Below are positions 1 to 11,200 of a stretch of 64,000 nt of DNA, piece by piece; the first letter of the stretch is position 1; each line of letters opens with the position of its first letter. A program made the position numbers and the translations under genes. Under the pieces are notes generated by a model that worked only from the letters and a program-made list of their open reading frames with translations, had not been told where the DNA came from and ran no database searches. Source of the stretch: Oscarella lobularis (taxonomy: Eukaryota > Porifera > Homoscleromorpha > Homosclerophorida > Oscarellidae). The stretch spans positions 6,189,733-6,253,732 of the forward strand of contig NC_089175.1 of the NCBI RefSeq assembly GCF_947507565.1, written 5' to 3'.

Positions 1-1251
1 CGTTGCCCTAAGAGTCCACTTAGGTCACCGCTGCGCGCGCCTTTTATTTTTTTCTACCCCAATCGTTCATTTTGATGGAGTTTAGTGCGTTGGACACCTT
101 GCTAACTACACGTAGTGACCGTATTTGCGCTCGGGATATAGACGGTGTCTCTTGAGGAATGACCTCCAGTCTAAGCAACTTCCCCGTGATTCTGCTGCCT
201 TGACCTGTCTGGCTATTTTGCTAAATCGTTTGTTTTTCAATGGAATTGGAGTCTACGCCTTCCGGGAAACCCAAACAGTCGAGGCGCCAGTCTAATGCTC
301 TAATTGGTCTACCTTCCACCTCAGTAGATGTCGAGGTCAACAATTTCCTATTTGCGGTGTGCTATTTAGGAGAGGGGAATTCAATACATTCGATTCCCCT
401 CCGAGATGCATTTGTCAAGGGCACACATAGAATGAAGTCGTTCAGGGAGCTGAGAAAAATCTCTCCCCGAGCACTCCGAGAGTCTTTTCTCAGCGAACAC
501 TACTAGTACTCGGTGCGCGCGTTAATAATTCCAGCGGCCAGATGGGCCTGCCATTCCGTCTTTTCGACCTCTAATTGGTTCTCGGCGTGGCTCCTACTGC
601 CTGATAACGCCGTGCAGGGGGTGGCCGCTAGCATGGGGTCCGGAATCGCTGGGCGGACGTCACCGTCCCAGCTGTATTGACAGTCCCGACCGTAAAACGG
701 AAATAGGTGTCCTCCGCTCCTAAATTCGAAAGGAATGGGGACGCGACCAGGTGCGGAGATCGTCTGCGGTCGGGGGAGGGAGGCTCGTTCGCGGAAGTTG
801 ACGGACTTGTTTTAGTAAGCGGTTTCAAGTGGTTCGTAAGTGCGCGGCGGCGTGCGTCTCGACACGGGGAGCGCGTTCTCGCGCAGGTGTCCACGCCTCG
901 CGCCGCCAAGGCATGCGCAGTTTTCTTCCGCCCCCCGATGGAACGAAATGTGTGAGCGCGACCAAAGTTTGCCTTGGCTCCAGCTTGCACGAAGGCGAAA
1001 TTAGAATCACGCACCTCGACGTTAGACATTCCGCGACCACGAGCGTGGGAAAGTGGGATCTCATGCGAAGCCGTAGAATGTCGAGAATTCTTTGATATGC
1101 AAGCTGAAGTGGAGATACGCCCACTCGCGCACACGGGCCACTTCCGGGCGAGCCGCGCATTTAGATTTGGTCCTCTCATTACCCGTAAACAGTCTCTGCC
1201 GCCGAGCGCCGGAGTTAGGAGCGAAAATCGAAACGAACGCTTGGACGCGAT
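1..1251. other. Region upstream of the bHLH gene, no gene assigned
   Basis: I see no recognisable protein or RNA gene here. The first 500 bases hold an 88-codon open frame (240-506, plus strand) that resembles nothing I know and lacks convincing splice partners. From about 620 onward the base composition becomes CG-rich, like the coding DNA that follows. This stretch probably carries the promoter and 5' leader of the bHLH gene, but I see no clear TATA box. Confidence 0.5.
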
Positions 1252-1803
1252 ATGAGTGGTGGACGTCACGCGAACAACCTGAACGGAAGCGGTAGCGATA
1301 GCGGATCGCTTTCCCCGAGAACGGACACGTCGATCGACGCGACGGCCTCGCGAGGCTCGTCGAAGCGCAAGGCGAAGCGTGCCGAACGACGCGGATCGAT
1401 GTCGTCGCTGACGGCGACGAGCGCCGGCTCGGCGAACGATCGCGAGCGCGATCGCATGCATTCGATTAACGAGGCGTTCAAGACGCTGAAGAATTCGCTT
1501 CCCTTTATACCGCCCGATACGAAATTGTCGAAAATTCGCACGCTGCGCTACGCCATCAATTACATCTCTCATCTCAGCCAGGAACTCGGCATCGACGTCG
1601 TCGTCGCCGATGCGGCCCCCGAAGCGACGAAACGGCCGTTGCCCTGCGATTGGCAAGTCGGATTCAGCGGCGTTGCGACGACGCCCTATGCCTATCACAC
1701 CGCTCCGCGATTTCGGGTGTCTGGAGGCAGCGATCAGTTTCCGGCCTCGTACGCGCAGCCCGGGAATTTTCCCGCGCTACATCAAGTCGTGCATCACTGC
1801 TGA
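1252..1803 (+). CDS. Group A basic helix-loop-helix transcription factor
   Basis: Encodes 183 residues in a single exon. Residues about 60-115 form a complete bHLH domain. The basic region reads NDRERDRMHSINEAF, the loop contains PPDTKLSKI, and helix 2 is RTLRYAINYISHLSQEL. The ERxRMHxxNxAF basic region and the K-L-S-K-I-x-T-L-R helix-2 signature are typical of group A factors (Atonal/neurogenin, Twist/PTF1, TCF15/21), which heterodimerise with E proteins and bind E-boxes. I cannot assign a subfamily by eye. The N-terminal 60 residues are Ser/Arg/Lys-rich and low in complexity. The C-terminus has no known motif. The ATG at 1252 is the first in frame and leaves the domain intact. Single-exon bHLH genes are common in animals. 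Confidence 0.88.
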   Translation: MSGGRHANNLNGSGSDSGSLSPRTDTSIDATASRGSSKRKAKRAERRGSMSSLTATSAGSANDRERDRMHSINEAFKTLKNSLPFIPPDTKLSKIRTLRYAINYISHLSQELGIDVVVADAAPEATKRPLPCDWQVGFSGVATTPYAYHTAPRFRVSGGSDQFPASYAQPGNFPALHQVVHHC

Positions 1804-2197
1804 TCACTCTCGTCCGCGCCCGCGCGGTTTGGTTACACCGCGCCCGCGCGCGCACCTACGAACCAACTCTTCTTTTCAGTCTGCAGCTAATTTTTATTTT
1901 TCAGTTGAGTAGCTCAAATCGAATCTTTTATCGCATTCAGATTCACGTTCGCACAAAGCGGAGACCCTAAGGCTTCCGACGTGCTGCACGCCACTCAAAA
2001 TGCTAATGTAAGTTCCTTTCGAGTTTAGCCCGGCCCCCTTGTTCTTTAGTTCCCCTTCGCCGCGGGCGTGCAGCCCGCGATAAGAAGCTCCCCAAAACCG
2101 CCGTCGAACGAAATAGACAAGCGCGCGTGGGTTTATTTAGGAGATAGGTAGCCCAGCACATGCATTTAGCATACAAAACACGCCCTAACGACCCCAG
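1804..2197. other. Intergenic, between convergent bHLH and LRP2BP genes
   Basis: About 390 bases holding the 3' flanks of two convergent genes. The plus-strand side has T-rich stretches after the bHLH stop. I see no open frame, RNA gene or repeat that I can support. Confidence 0.5.
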
Positions 2198-3124
2198 CTA
2201 AAGACCCACCGTTATCTCTTCGTGCAAACGCGCCACGAGCGCCGAATCGAATTCGACGGCTTTCGCGCACAGCATTCGCGCGTGTTCCGCGGATACGTCG
2301 ACGCCCTGACCCACGTGATAGCATCGACTCAAATAGAAGCAGGCGATCGCGATTCCCTTTCGTACGTAGGACGGCTCGCATTCCGTTCGCGCGGCGACGT
2401 CGTCGACGTCCGCCGCTTCGAGATTTGCAATGCGCGTCGCTATTTCGACGGCTTTGTTATAGAACTTCTTGCGATAATACTGCGCGGCAAGCGACGCGGC
2501 CGCGTACACGTTGCCCCGTTCGGCGGCCTCTTTGAGGCAGTTTAACGCGCGCTCAGGATCCGCTCTAGTTCCGTGTCCGCTATCGTACATGACTCCCAAT
2601 GCGCCGAGCGATTCGAGACTTCCGTTTCGAGCGGCAAAGCGATGCCACTTGAATGCGGCGCGCAAATCCAAAAAGTCCTTGCGCGAATATAAAAGACCGA
2701 GCGTCGATTGAGCGCGTACGCTACCCGACGCTTCGCCATCACGTGCGGCGGCTAGAAACCAATCGAAAGCGGCCGAATCAGACTGTTTGACGCCGTGTCC
2801 TTCAAAGTAGGCCTTCCCTACGTGATACTGAGCGCTCGGAACGAGATGCTGAGTGCGTTTGTTCGTGCTACGAGCTATGTTCGTCATTATCTCCACGCCC
2901 TTTGCTGGATCCGCTTCGACGCCGAGTCCGTCGTAATACATGACTGCAAGTTGGTAGAGAGCTTGATGAGATCCCATATCTGCAGCGCGCGTAAACAGTG
3001 GCAAAGCGTCGTCGTACTCCTCGCGCAGAAAGTGATAGTAGCCGAATTGAAATATCGCATTGCCGTCGCCCGTTTCGCATCGCTTCTTTAGCTGCTCGAG
3101 CTCGTCTTCGCTACTTGTATCCAT
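2198..3124 (-). CDS. LRP2BP: LRP2-binding protein, SEL1/TPR-repeat scaffold
   Basis: A 308-residue intronless gene built almost wholly of SEL1-type (TPR-like) helical repeats. Matches to my memory of vertebrate LRP2BP run along the whole length: ALYQLAVMYYDGLGVEADP, the YHVGKAYFEGHGVKQSD repeat, SLGALGVMYDSGHGTRADPE, and CLKEAAERGNVYAAASL. The vertebrate protein (about 347 residues) binds the cytoplasmic tail of megalin/LRP2 and is thought to be a cytoplasmic scaffold. The sponge-like copy is a little shorter, mainly at the N-terminus. It is transcribed away from the DDIAS-like gene, with 65 bases between the two ATGs. Lack of introns is unusual beside its neighbours but not unique here. Confidence 0.87.
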   Translation of the reverse strand: MDTSSEDELEQLKKRCETGDGNAIFQFGYYHFLREEYDDALPLFTRAADMGSHQALYQLAVMYYDGLGVEADPAKGVEIMTNIARSTNKRTQHLVPSAQYHVGKAYFEGHGVKQSDSAAFDWFLAAARDGEASGSVRAQSTLGLLYSRKDFLDLRAAFKWHRFAARNGSLESLGALGVMYDSGHGTRADPERALNCLKEAAERGNVYAAASLAAQYYRKKFYNKAVEIATRIANLEAADVDDVAARTECEPSYVRKGIAIACFYLSRCYHVGQGVDVSAEHARMLCAKAVEFDSALVARLHEEITVGL

Positions 3125-3189
3125 CGACGGTTTCCATAGGGATCGGAAGTAGCGTACGTCGCAATCCGGGCGTCATCGCGCTGCTTCAA
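3125..3189. promoter_or_regulatory. Shared bidirectional promoter, LRP2BP / DDIAS-like
   Basis: Only 65 bases separate the start codons of two divergently transcribed genes, so both 5' leaders and the core promoter must lie here or overlap the coding ends. No TATA box is visible. This is an inference from layout. Confidence 0.55.
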
Positions 3190-4259
3190 ATGTCTTTCGC
3201 TAAGATTTTGTCCGTCGGAGAGCGATTCTGTTATCCGTGCTGCTCGCTCTGTCATACCAAAGTCTTAGTTCCATCCGAAACGAATCGAATAGTGCCCGGA
3301 AGCGATCTATACGACCCGTAATGCCGAATTCTCGAACCTCTGTCCTGTCGCCTACATATCTCTCTACTAGAGACTCGTTTCTCGCCTGCAACGCGTGTAT
3401 GGGAACAATGAAAGCCTCGAGGGCCGATTATCGCTACTATTTGCGCGTGAAAATCGTCGATCGCGCCGAAAACGTCGCAAACGCGTCGATCGCCGGTCGA
3501 GGCGCGGAAAAAATCGTGGGAGTCGATCCCAATACATTCGTAAGGTAAAAAAACAGTCGTTCACGTATCGTACGACGAAATTGGGGAACGTCGTTTCGCA
3601 GTCACTACGTTTGGAAGTTGAAATTGTCTCCTTCGAAACTGAAGTCGACTCTCGAATCGCTTCTGATTGGCTCTTGGTTCGTCTTTTTGTTTCACGGTGA
3701 TTTTTCCTCGCCAGACGGACTTTTGAAGTGCACTGGAGCCGATCGTCTCGTTTGCACGACGGTTCTACCGGACAGTCCGGATTTTTCCCCTCTGACTCGA
3801 TTGCTCGAACCGTCGATGAAGGAGGGGGAGGAGACGTCATTTCCAAAGGAATTGTCTTCTATTCAAGATCCGTCGCTGGCGTTTCTCTGCTCCACTTGGC
3901 ATCCGCCCCAGACATCGACTATTGAGCTCGTCTCTCCTCCTCCTCTCCCACCACCCGTTGTCCCGTCACTCGACGATCCGAGCTTAAGTGACGAGGATAT
4001 TTTGATCGCCTTGACGACGATGACAACGGCAACGACGTCTGCTGATCGCGAATCGGCGTTGAATTGTTCCTGGATCGATCAGCTGTCAAGCTCGACGTTC
4101 ATGCGCGAATTTTGGTCTCCCGTGAAGTCGCCCGACGCCAAAGAAGGGCCCATTTGTACAAGCACGCCTTTTACGACCCAGAGACAACGCGTAAGTTTGG
4201 TGGGACATACGCCGAAGGCGACGTCGTTCGCACCGACCGGTAGGCGAAAGATACCCTAA
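3190..4259 (+). CDS. DDIAS: DDIAS/noxin-like protein with RPA1-C-type OB fold
   Basis: I assemble three exons: 3190-3317, 3371-3544 and 3602-4259. The introns are 53 and 57 bp GT-AG, the phases agree, and the product is 319 residues. The N-terminal half resembles the replication protein A large-subunit C-terminal fold found in DDIAS (DNA damage-induced apoptosis suppressor). A first cysteine knuckle, CYPCCSLC, lies in exon 1 and a second, CNAC, in exon 2. These are followed by DYRYYLRVKI and, in exon 3, GSWFVFLF and LVCTTVLPD, which align with GQSFIFGV and LVACQIVLPD of the human protein. The C-terminal half is Pro/Ser/Thr-rich and unrecognised. Human DDIAS is about 1000 residues, so this form is far shorter. 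An AATAAA signal lies at 4267, just past the stop. Confidence 0.72.
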
Positions 4260-4337
4260 TATTATTAATAAAATTAAATGTTTATCCCCGCTAAATGAAA
4301 TTTTTACTACTAGAGTTTTTATTATATACTACATGTA

Positions 4338-5011
4338 TCACGAAACTCGACAGCATGTAGTAGTAGTATTGACGGGCTGACTGGTTCCCCAGCGTGGACC
4401 TGCGAGAGCGTATTGCTTGAGACCCCCGTCCTCCTTGTGCTTCTTGCACAGCTCTCGCGTCAACTCTTCGAAGGCGACGACGACGTTCGTCGACGTCCTC
4501 GCCGACGTCTCGACGAACGTCATGTCGTATCGATCGGCGACGGCTCGCCCGTCGGCGTGCGAGACGACTCGCTGTTCGTCGACTCGATCGCTCTTATTTC
4601 CGACGAGCGTCTTTAGAACGCCGTCGCAGGCGTACTGTTCGACTTCGCCGATCCACGTCGGCACGCTGGCAAACGACGCGCGATTGGTGACGTCGTAGAC
4701 GACGACGATGGCCTGAGCGCTGCGATAATAGCTCTGGGTGATCGTGCGGAAGCGCTCCTGGCCGGCGGTGTCCCACACTTGAAGCTGAATTCAAATTCAA
4801 TCGATCATTTTTCAAGGTAGGCAATGGGGGAACTTATTACTTTGACCGTTTTGCCGTCGATTTCTAGCGTTTTAATCGAGAAGTCGACGCCGATCGTCGG
4901 CCCGTCGCTGGTGAAAACGTCGTCGGTGAATCGACGCAAGAGGGACGTCTTGCCCACGCCCGCGTCGCCGATCAGAACGATCTTGAAGAGAAAATCGTAA
5001 TCGTAATTCAT
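4338..5011 (-). CDS. Rab GTPase, Rab30/Rab43-like
   Basis: Two exons (4841-5011 and 4338-4784, intron 56 bp) give 205 residues. All G motifs are present: GDAGVGKTS (P loop), TIGVDF (switch I), WDTAGQERF (switch II), NKSD and ETSA. The N-terminus [18 protein letters not shown] and the stretch [12 protein letters not shown] match the Rab19/30/43 group. The C-terminus ends CCRVS, a CCxxx prenylation form like that of Rab30. Such Rabs act at Golgi and post-Golgi membranes as GTP-switched recruiters of effectors. It lies tail to tail with the DDIAS-like gene and head to tail with the Rab33-like gene. Assignment within the group is uncertain. Confidence 0.9.
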
Positions 5012-5216
5012 TGCACCGTAGAGTGGTCCTTCTGCTTGTGAGAAACAGAACTCGCCGTCTTACTTATATACGTCTAAGACTCCCGCCACGTCGATCGACG
5101 TGGCAACGCTGAGGTAACGCACGTGACCCACTTAGCATATAATTTCTCATCGTTTCATTTTATTTTTAGTACATCGCTATCGAATATAATTAAATATCGT
5201 TCCTACTCATCCATCG

Positions 5217-5981
5217 TCACGTGGAACTGCAGCATCTCTTATTGGCATCCGCCTTAGTCGTCATGTCCTGATCATCAATGATCACGTCGTCGTCGCCGCT
5301 CCGATGCGAGTATTGATCCAACAATTCGCGCGGCATCTTCTTCAGCATTGCCGCCATCATATAGAAAATATGATTCACTTCGTCCTGCTTCTCCTTGACC
5401 GACGTCTCCCAGAAATAGGTGAAATCGTGCGCCTCGGCGAAGCCCTGACCGCTGCGCTGCTCGACGACGCGTCTCGCCTTCAAATCGTTCTTATTGCCGA
5501 CGAGAAATAGAAGTGCGCTTCCCGACGGACTGTGATTATAATACTCAGTCAACCAGACGCGTAAATTGTGAAAGGAATGCCGATTCGTGACGTCATATAC
5601 GAGAAGAACGGCGTGGACGTCGCGATAGTAACGTGACGTCATGCTCTGACGAAAGCGTTCTTGACCGGCGGTGTCCCAAAGCTGAAGCTATAGAAACGTC
5701 TTCTCTAAGTGAAGGAGGGGGGGGGGGGGGGGGGGGGGGGGGCTGTAGTGTAGCGCACGTACGTTCACTATATCTCCGTCGATTTTCAGGGTTTTTTCCT
5801 TGAAATCGACCCCGATCGTCGTTTCGGGCTCGATTTGCGGAAATGCGCCGTCGCCGAACGCGCACGTCATGCACGTCTTGCCGACGCCCGAGTTTCCGAG
5901 TATGATCACCTTGTACGTGACGCTCGGCGATTGATTTCGCGACGGGCCGCGCACTTCGCGCACTTGAACGATTCGAGACAT
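5217..5981 (-). CDS. Rab GTPase, Rab33-like
   Basis: Two exons (5763-5981 and 5217-5687) give 229 residues. The G motifs are [29 protein letters not shown] and ETSV. The segment FRQSMTSRYYRDVHAVLLVYDVT is the closest thing to a subfamily signature. It parallels [23 protein letters not shown] of Rab33, a Golgi/autophagy Rab that binds Atg16L. The N-terminal 20 residues are variable and the C-terminus ends CCSST, a CCxxx prenylation signal. The single intron sits at the same place as in the neighbouring Rab gene (just before LQLWDTAG), so the two share an ancient intron position. The intron contains a 26-base homopolymer (see separate entry). Its ATG is 132 bases from the divergent NARS2 ATG. 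Confidence 0.88.
5717..5742. repeat. G26 homopolymer inside the Rab33-like intron
   Basis: A run of 26 consecutive G on the plus strand lies within the 75-bp intron of the minus-strand Rab33-like gene. In the transcript it reads as poly-C, a long pyrimidine run between donor and acceptor. The plus strand could form G-quadruplexes. The length is likely polymorphic and also prone to sequencing error. Confidence 0.9.
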
Positions 5982-6113
5982 GGCGAAATGAGCGTCGGCT
6001 GAAGATCACGCGTTTTCGGTTCGTTCGGTCACATGAAGATGATGATGCGAGTGACGTCAGCAGGGGGGACTTTCGAATGCGGAAAGGATTAGCGCACGTT
6101 GCGATCGCGAAGG

Positions 6114-8215
6114 ATGCGTTCTCGATTCCTCGTTTCTTTTCGACGCTCGCTGTCGTTCAAACGCATCAGCGAGACAGTCGAACCATCGGAATCTCGAGTC
6201 GTCGTTCAAGTGGGTAAAATGCGAATATTTGGCGCTATCTCGAGGTATCTTCGCTCCTAGGGGTGGATTCGATCGATTCGTCGTCAGAAAGAAATTGCCT
6301 TCGTCGATGTTAACGACGGATCGACACTACGAAGCTTGCAGGTGATCGCTGGCGAAAATTTAAAGTAAGTTGATACTATAGTATTTTAATTAATTAAATT
6401 AAAAATTAGTGACGTCTAAATTAATAATTAAATATCTTTGGTCCTCCCCCCAAGCGTCGACAATTTGTGTATTGGGACATCGGTTCGAATTGGCGGAAAT
6501 CTGACGCCGAGTTTTCATAGAGGTCAATTGGTCGAACTCAAAGCAGACGAAATTACCGTCTTAGGACAATGCAATCCCAAGGCACTGCAACAAGAATTCT
6601 ATATAGAAATAAATTATCTTGCCGCAGGAATATCCTTTCAAAGCGAAACGACGTCATTCACTCGACTACATACGACAGCATCCGCATTTGAAGTCGCGAA
6701 CGAGTTTCTTTTCGTCTGTACTACGAGCAAAGAACGCCGCCTCAGTCGCTCTTCACGCCTTCCTGCAGGTCAGCAGAGAAAGGGAGAGTCGAGTGCCGCC
6801 ATTTAGACGTCACAGGTAGGAATCGGGCTACATTCAAGTCCACACGCCTGTACTTACGACGAACGACTGCGAAGAATTGGGCGATCTTTTTCAAGTCGAA
6901 GTGCGTACTTTTTGTCACCTGTGGAATTTATTGATTCATTAGGCGTCTTTCTTTTAGCCTCAGTCGTACTTCGAAGCGTCGTCCGATCGACGGTCGCATT
7001 TCTTTGGTACTCCCGTTTTTCTGACCGGGTCTGGACAATTGCACGCGGAGCTGCTAGCTTGGTTAGAGTAGCTGTTGTTACTGTGATATCAGGAGGAGGC
7101 TGTTGTCTAGTGGGTTAGGAAGCGTGTATACGTTCGGGCCGACGTTTCGAGCCGAGAAGTCGCACACGCGACGTCATTTGGCTGAATTTTGGATGCTCGA
7201 ACCCGAGTCGTGTCGACTGGATAGCATGGAAAACTTGACGAATGTTAGAAAGGAGTGACCGGAAGTGTATTTACATGCAGTTGTTTCTCTAGTTCATTGA
7301 AAATTGCCTCAAGTGTACTCTCAAATCTTGCTTGTCAAAGTGCGAGGCAGATGTTTATTTTGTCAGTGACTACTCGTCTCAAGGAGAAAATAAGTCGCTG
7401 GTAACTATTTCCTCAGCATGTGTAGTGTCATGAGTGACTGTGTCTTCTTCCAGGTTCATTTGGAGTCAGCTATAGAAAAGCCGTATCTAAGGTATTTACT
7501 AATTCACTATTGAGTCTATTGTTGGAGTCATTTATTTTAGAATTTCCTACACTGAAGCAATTCGAATTCTTGAGAGCAGCAACGAAACGTTTGAATTCGA
7601 ACCCAAGGCAAGTCACAATGTGTGTTAGTGTTTCTGCATTGAGCTCTTTTCTACAGTGGGGATGTGATTTACAAAGTGAACACGAAAGGTTTATCGTTCG
7701 TTACTGCAATAACACGCCCGTCTTCGTCACCGACTTTCCTATTGAACTAAAACCATTTTACGCACGTGACAACGGAGATAATACGGTAAAAATGAAATTA
7801 AAAATGAACGAGACAAACTATTGTTTTTTTTTCAGGCGGCTGCTGTTGACCTTTTAGTTCCTGGAGTAGGAGAACTCGTCGGTGGAAGCGTACGAGAAGA
7901 GAGATTAGAAAATCTTTCATATAGAATGAGAAAGTGAATAGACTTGCACATCGTATTTTTAAAAAAATCTTCAGGGAATTTTTTCTTTAGGAAAGGAATT
8001 GATACAGATTATGACTGGTGCGTTTTTCATGTGGTAATAAGGCTGTCCTTGTACACTCGCCTATGTTTAGGTATTTGGATATGGCCAAATTTGGTGCCAT
8101 GCCCCACGGTGGCTTCGGTCTCGGTTTCGAGCGCTTTCTTCAGTATCTACTGGGTCTAGACAATATACGAGACGTAATTTCATTTCCGCGATTTTTAGGC
8201 TCGTGCAAATACTGA
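6114..8215 (+). CDS. NARS2: Asparaginyl-tRNA synthetase, mitochondrial
   Basis: Charges mitochondrial tRNA-Asn with asparagine. I assemble 14 exons (6114-6209, 6261-6364, 6455-6581, 6628-6768, 6820-6900, 6958-7061, 7111-7243, 7293-7400, 7454-7491, 7541-7607, 7657-7785, 7836-7933, 7991-8017, 8071-8215) with consistent phases and 465 residues. Human NARS2 has 477. The N-terminus [17 protein letters not shown] is an Arg-rich mitochondrial presequence. The anticodon-binding OB fold follows ([20 protein letters not shown]), then class II motif 2 (TFGPTFRAE) and motif 3 ([12 protein letters not shown]). Two introns, 6582-6627 and 7608-7656, use GC donors (AAG|GCACTG, AAG|GCAAGT). The conserved protein reads straight through only with these junctions. 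The stop is 66 bases before the next ATG. Confidence 0.95.
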
Positions 8216-8281
8216 AAATAAAGGCCACGTGCAAAGGCACGTGCTTTGGCGCAGGCGCTCGCTCGCGCTACCATAGGGAAA

Positions 8282-11200
8282 ATGACCGAAATGCAGCCAA
8301 AGCAAAGGAAATCATACGGCACGACGCAATCTATGGACGGCGAAGGAAGTAGACGCGTCGTGACGGCGAGTTTCGCCGAGGAAAAGCGTCTCGGAAACGC
8401 CATCTACCCTTCGAACGCGATTAGCACGACAAAATATACTATTCTCACGTTTCTTCCAAAGAATCTCTTCGAACAGTTTCACCGACTAGCGAATTTCTAC
8501 TTTCTCTTCATCGTCGTGCTCAATTTCGTGCCGCAAATCAACGCTTTCGGCAGAGAAGTCGCCATGTTGCCTCTCCTCTTCGTTCTCAGCGTCACGGCGC
8601 TGAAGGACATAATCGAAGATCGACGTCGATACGCGTCGGATCGCGAAGTGAATCGAAGAACCGGTAGAGTTTTTGACAGGTGAGATGTAGGAGGAAGTTC
8701 GGCGACAAAACGAAAACAAATAGACAGATGATGATGATGATGGTGACGCACATACGTACACTACTTATACTGTACATACTCTAAAACGGCGTATGAAGAC
8801 GCTATAGGCGTAGAGTTTATTTTGGCAAGTATAAGAATAGAGTGACCTCTTCACACACTTGACACTGTAACTGTTTTACACGTAGGGTTCTTGAAGAGTA
8901 CACTAATAAGCGTTGGGCTGACATTCGCGTCGGCGACGTCGTCAAGTTGGAATGCAACGACATCATTCCCGCCGATCTGCTCATTCTCTGGTCGAGCGAG
9001 TCCAATGGGCTGTGTCACATCGAAACGGCGAATCTCGACGGGGAAACGAACTTGAAGCAGAGACGTTGTCCTAAGGGATTTCACGGCCAGGTACGTGGAA
9101 GAGAAGAAGGTATGCGCTTTTGCTGTTTTTACCGCTGTCTCACATAGAAGAGCGAAGTCAACGTACCTGGATTAGATATTCAGGTGAAATGCGAAGAGCC
9201 GAACAGCAGCATATACCAATTCAATGGCTACTTGTAAGTTTTTCTCCCCTCTCCGTGAGGAGCCAAAGGCGGCGGGTGATGACGTCAAATTTTGGCGTTG
9301 GAGTGACATTAATCAAATGCGCCTCTTTTCAAACAAAGAGACGTTATCCCCGTCTTCGTTTCGCCTAGAGGCTCTCTCAAATCTTGTCTGCGTTGACGGT
9401 CCTGTTTTTTTCCGTTTGCTGAACGAAAAAATCCTTGTACTTATATTCCCTGTTTCCTCCTCTAGAACACACAATGACGGCACGCACGTTTCTCTCAACT
9501 CCAGTCATCTTCTACTGCGCGGATGCGTCGTGCGCAACACGGAAACGGTCATCGGTCTCGTCATATACGCCGGTCGGAAGAGAACAAAACGCGGAAACGA
9601 AAAAAAAATAGTCACATTTTCTGGGACGTAGGTCACGACACCAAGTCGATGATGAACAACAGCGGTCCTCGCTACAAACGAAGCAAAATGGAGAAAGCGA
9701 TGAACAAGGACGTTTTACGATGCATTGTCATTCTTCTCGTATTATGCGTCATTGGGGCTATAGGTAATCCGACCGAGACCCCGCGACTGCACGCACTCTA
9801 ATAACAATTCTCCTAATGACATAGGAGACAGCGTGTGGCTGAGCCATACCCGAGATCACAAAGCTTATTTGCCCATAGAAGAGTCGCCCTCCTACGACGC
9901 CTTTCTCCGTTTCTGGACCTTCGTTATAGTATTCCAAGTAAGAACAGCATATATATGTATATATAATATATATATGATGAGATTGGATCTATAGTAGTGA
10001 TACACGTATCATTTCTTCTGTGTTTTCAGATCATCATTCCCATTTCTCTCTACGTCTCCGTCGAAATCGTCAAACTCGGTCAGGTCTTCTTCATTCAGAA
10101 CGACATCGAGCTCTACCACGCCAAATCGGACACGCCGGCGAAATGTCGCGCGCTCAACATCAACGAAGATCTCGGCCAAATCGAGTACGTCTTCAGCGAC
10201 AAGACGGGCACGCTGACGGAAAACCGAATGGTGTTTCGAACGTGTTCGATAGGGGGAATATCGTACGGATCGCCCGTGGGGAGTAAGTCCGCCGCCGTGG
10301 GGCCTGGAGGAGGGGGGTGGGCGAGTTTGTACACCTGGACTCGCTTATCTCAGCAGAACTGTTATCGTCTGCGTCTTCTTCATAGGTGTCTCGGCTGGAA
10401 ATGATGACGTTGACGATTCGGACGTTCCGACGCGATGTTCCAGCCCACCCGCGTTGCAGCCAGTAAGCGATTATATGAAATAATAGCTGTTTGCGATCAG
10501 TCGTTGTTTGGGGGAAATTTTGAGCGCTTAGGAGGTCGCGTTTACGGTAACTAAGGGGCTGCTTGCACTGTATTTGTTATCATCGCCTCTGGGCCTTGAT
10601 GAATTAGTTTCAGAACTGCTAACCGTTTAGCATACACCGTATGTCTCTTATTTTTTTTTTATTAGGAAGCTGTCGAGGTTGATTCCTCCTTGGAAAGTAT
10701 CCTTGCTAGACAAGGCGAACAATGCAACGATAGCCGAACGATAGCCAAGGAACTGGAGTTCTTTCTTCTCATGGCTATCTGCAATACGGTCGTCGTCGCC
10801 GAGCGCAAAGTGACGGAGGATCTGTCGCCGGACGCCTTCGTCGACGACGTCGCCGATCGACGCGGCGGCGATCGCGCTCTTCTCTACGAGGCCGAAAGTC
10901 CCGACGAGGCGGCTCTCGTGCAGGCGGCGAAAGCGTACGGCGTCGGTCTCAAGTCGCGTCGCGCCGACTCGATCGCCGTCCAATTGCCGGGGGGTTGCGA
11001 TCGAACGGTCGCTTATCCGCTCCTGCACGTCCTGCCGTTCGATAGCGAACGCAAACGCATGTCGGTGATCGTACGCGATCCGATTCGTCGAGAGATCGTG
11101 CTCTACTGCAAGGGAGCCGACGCTGTGATGTACGGACTGCTCAGAGCCGACTTGTATCGCGGCGGTGGAGGTGAGAAAATATCTATCCAACGAAACGACT

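Noticed and set aside
240-506. 88-codon plus-strand open frame
   Set aside because: No recognisable motif, no splice partner and no conserved feature.
628-1698. Long minus-strand open frame of 356 codons opposite the bHLH gene
   Set aside because: It is antisense to a recognisable bHLH domain, Arg/Ser-rich, and an effect of the CG-rich codon use. No domain is visible.
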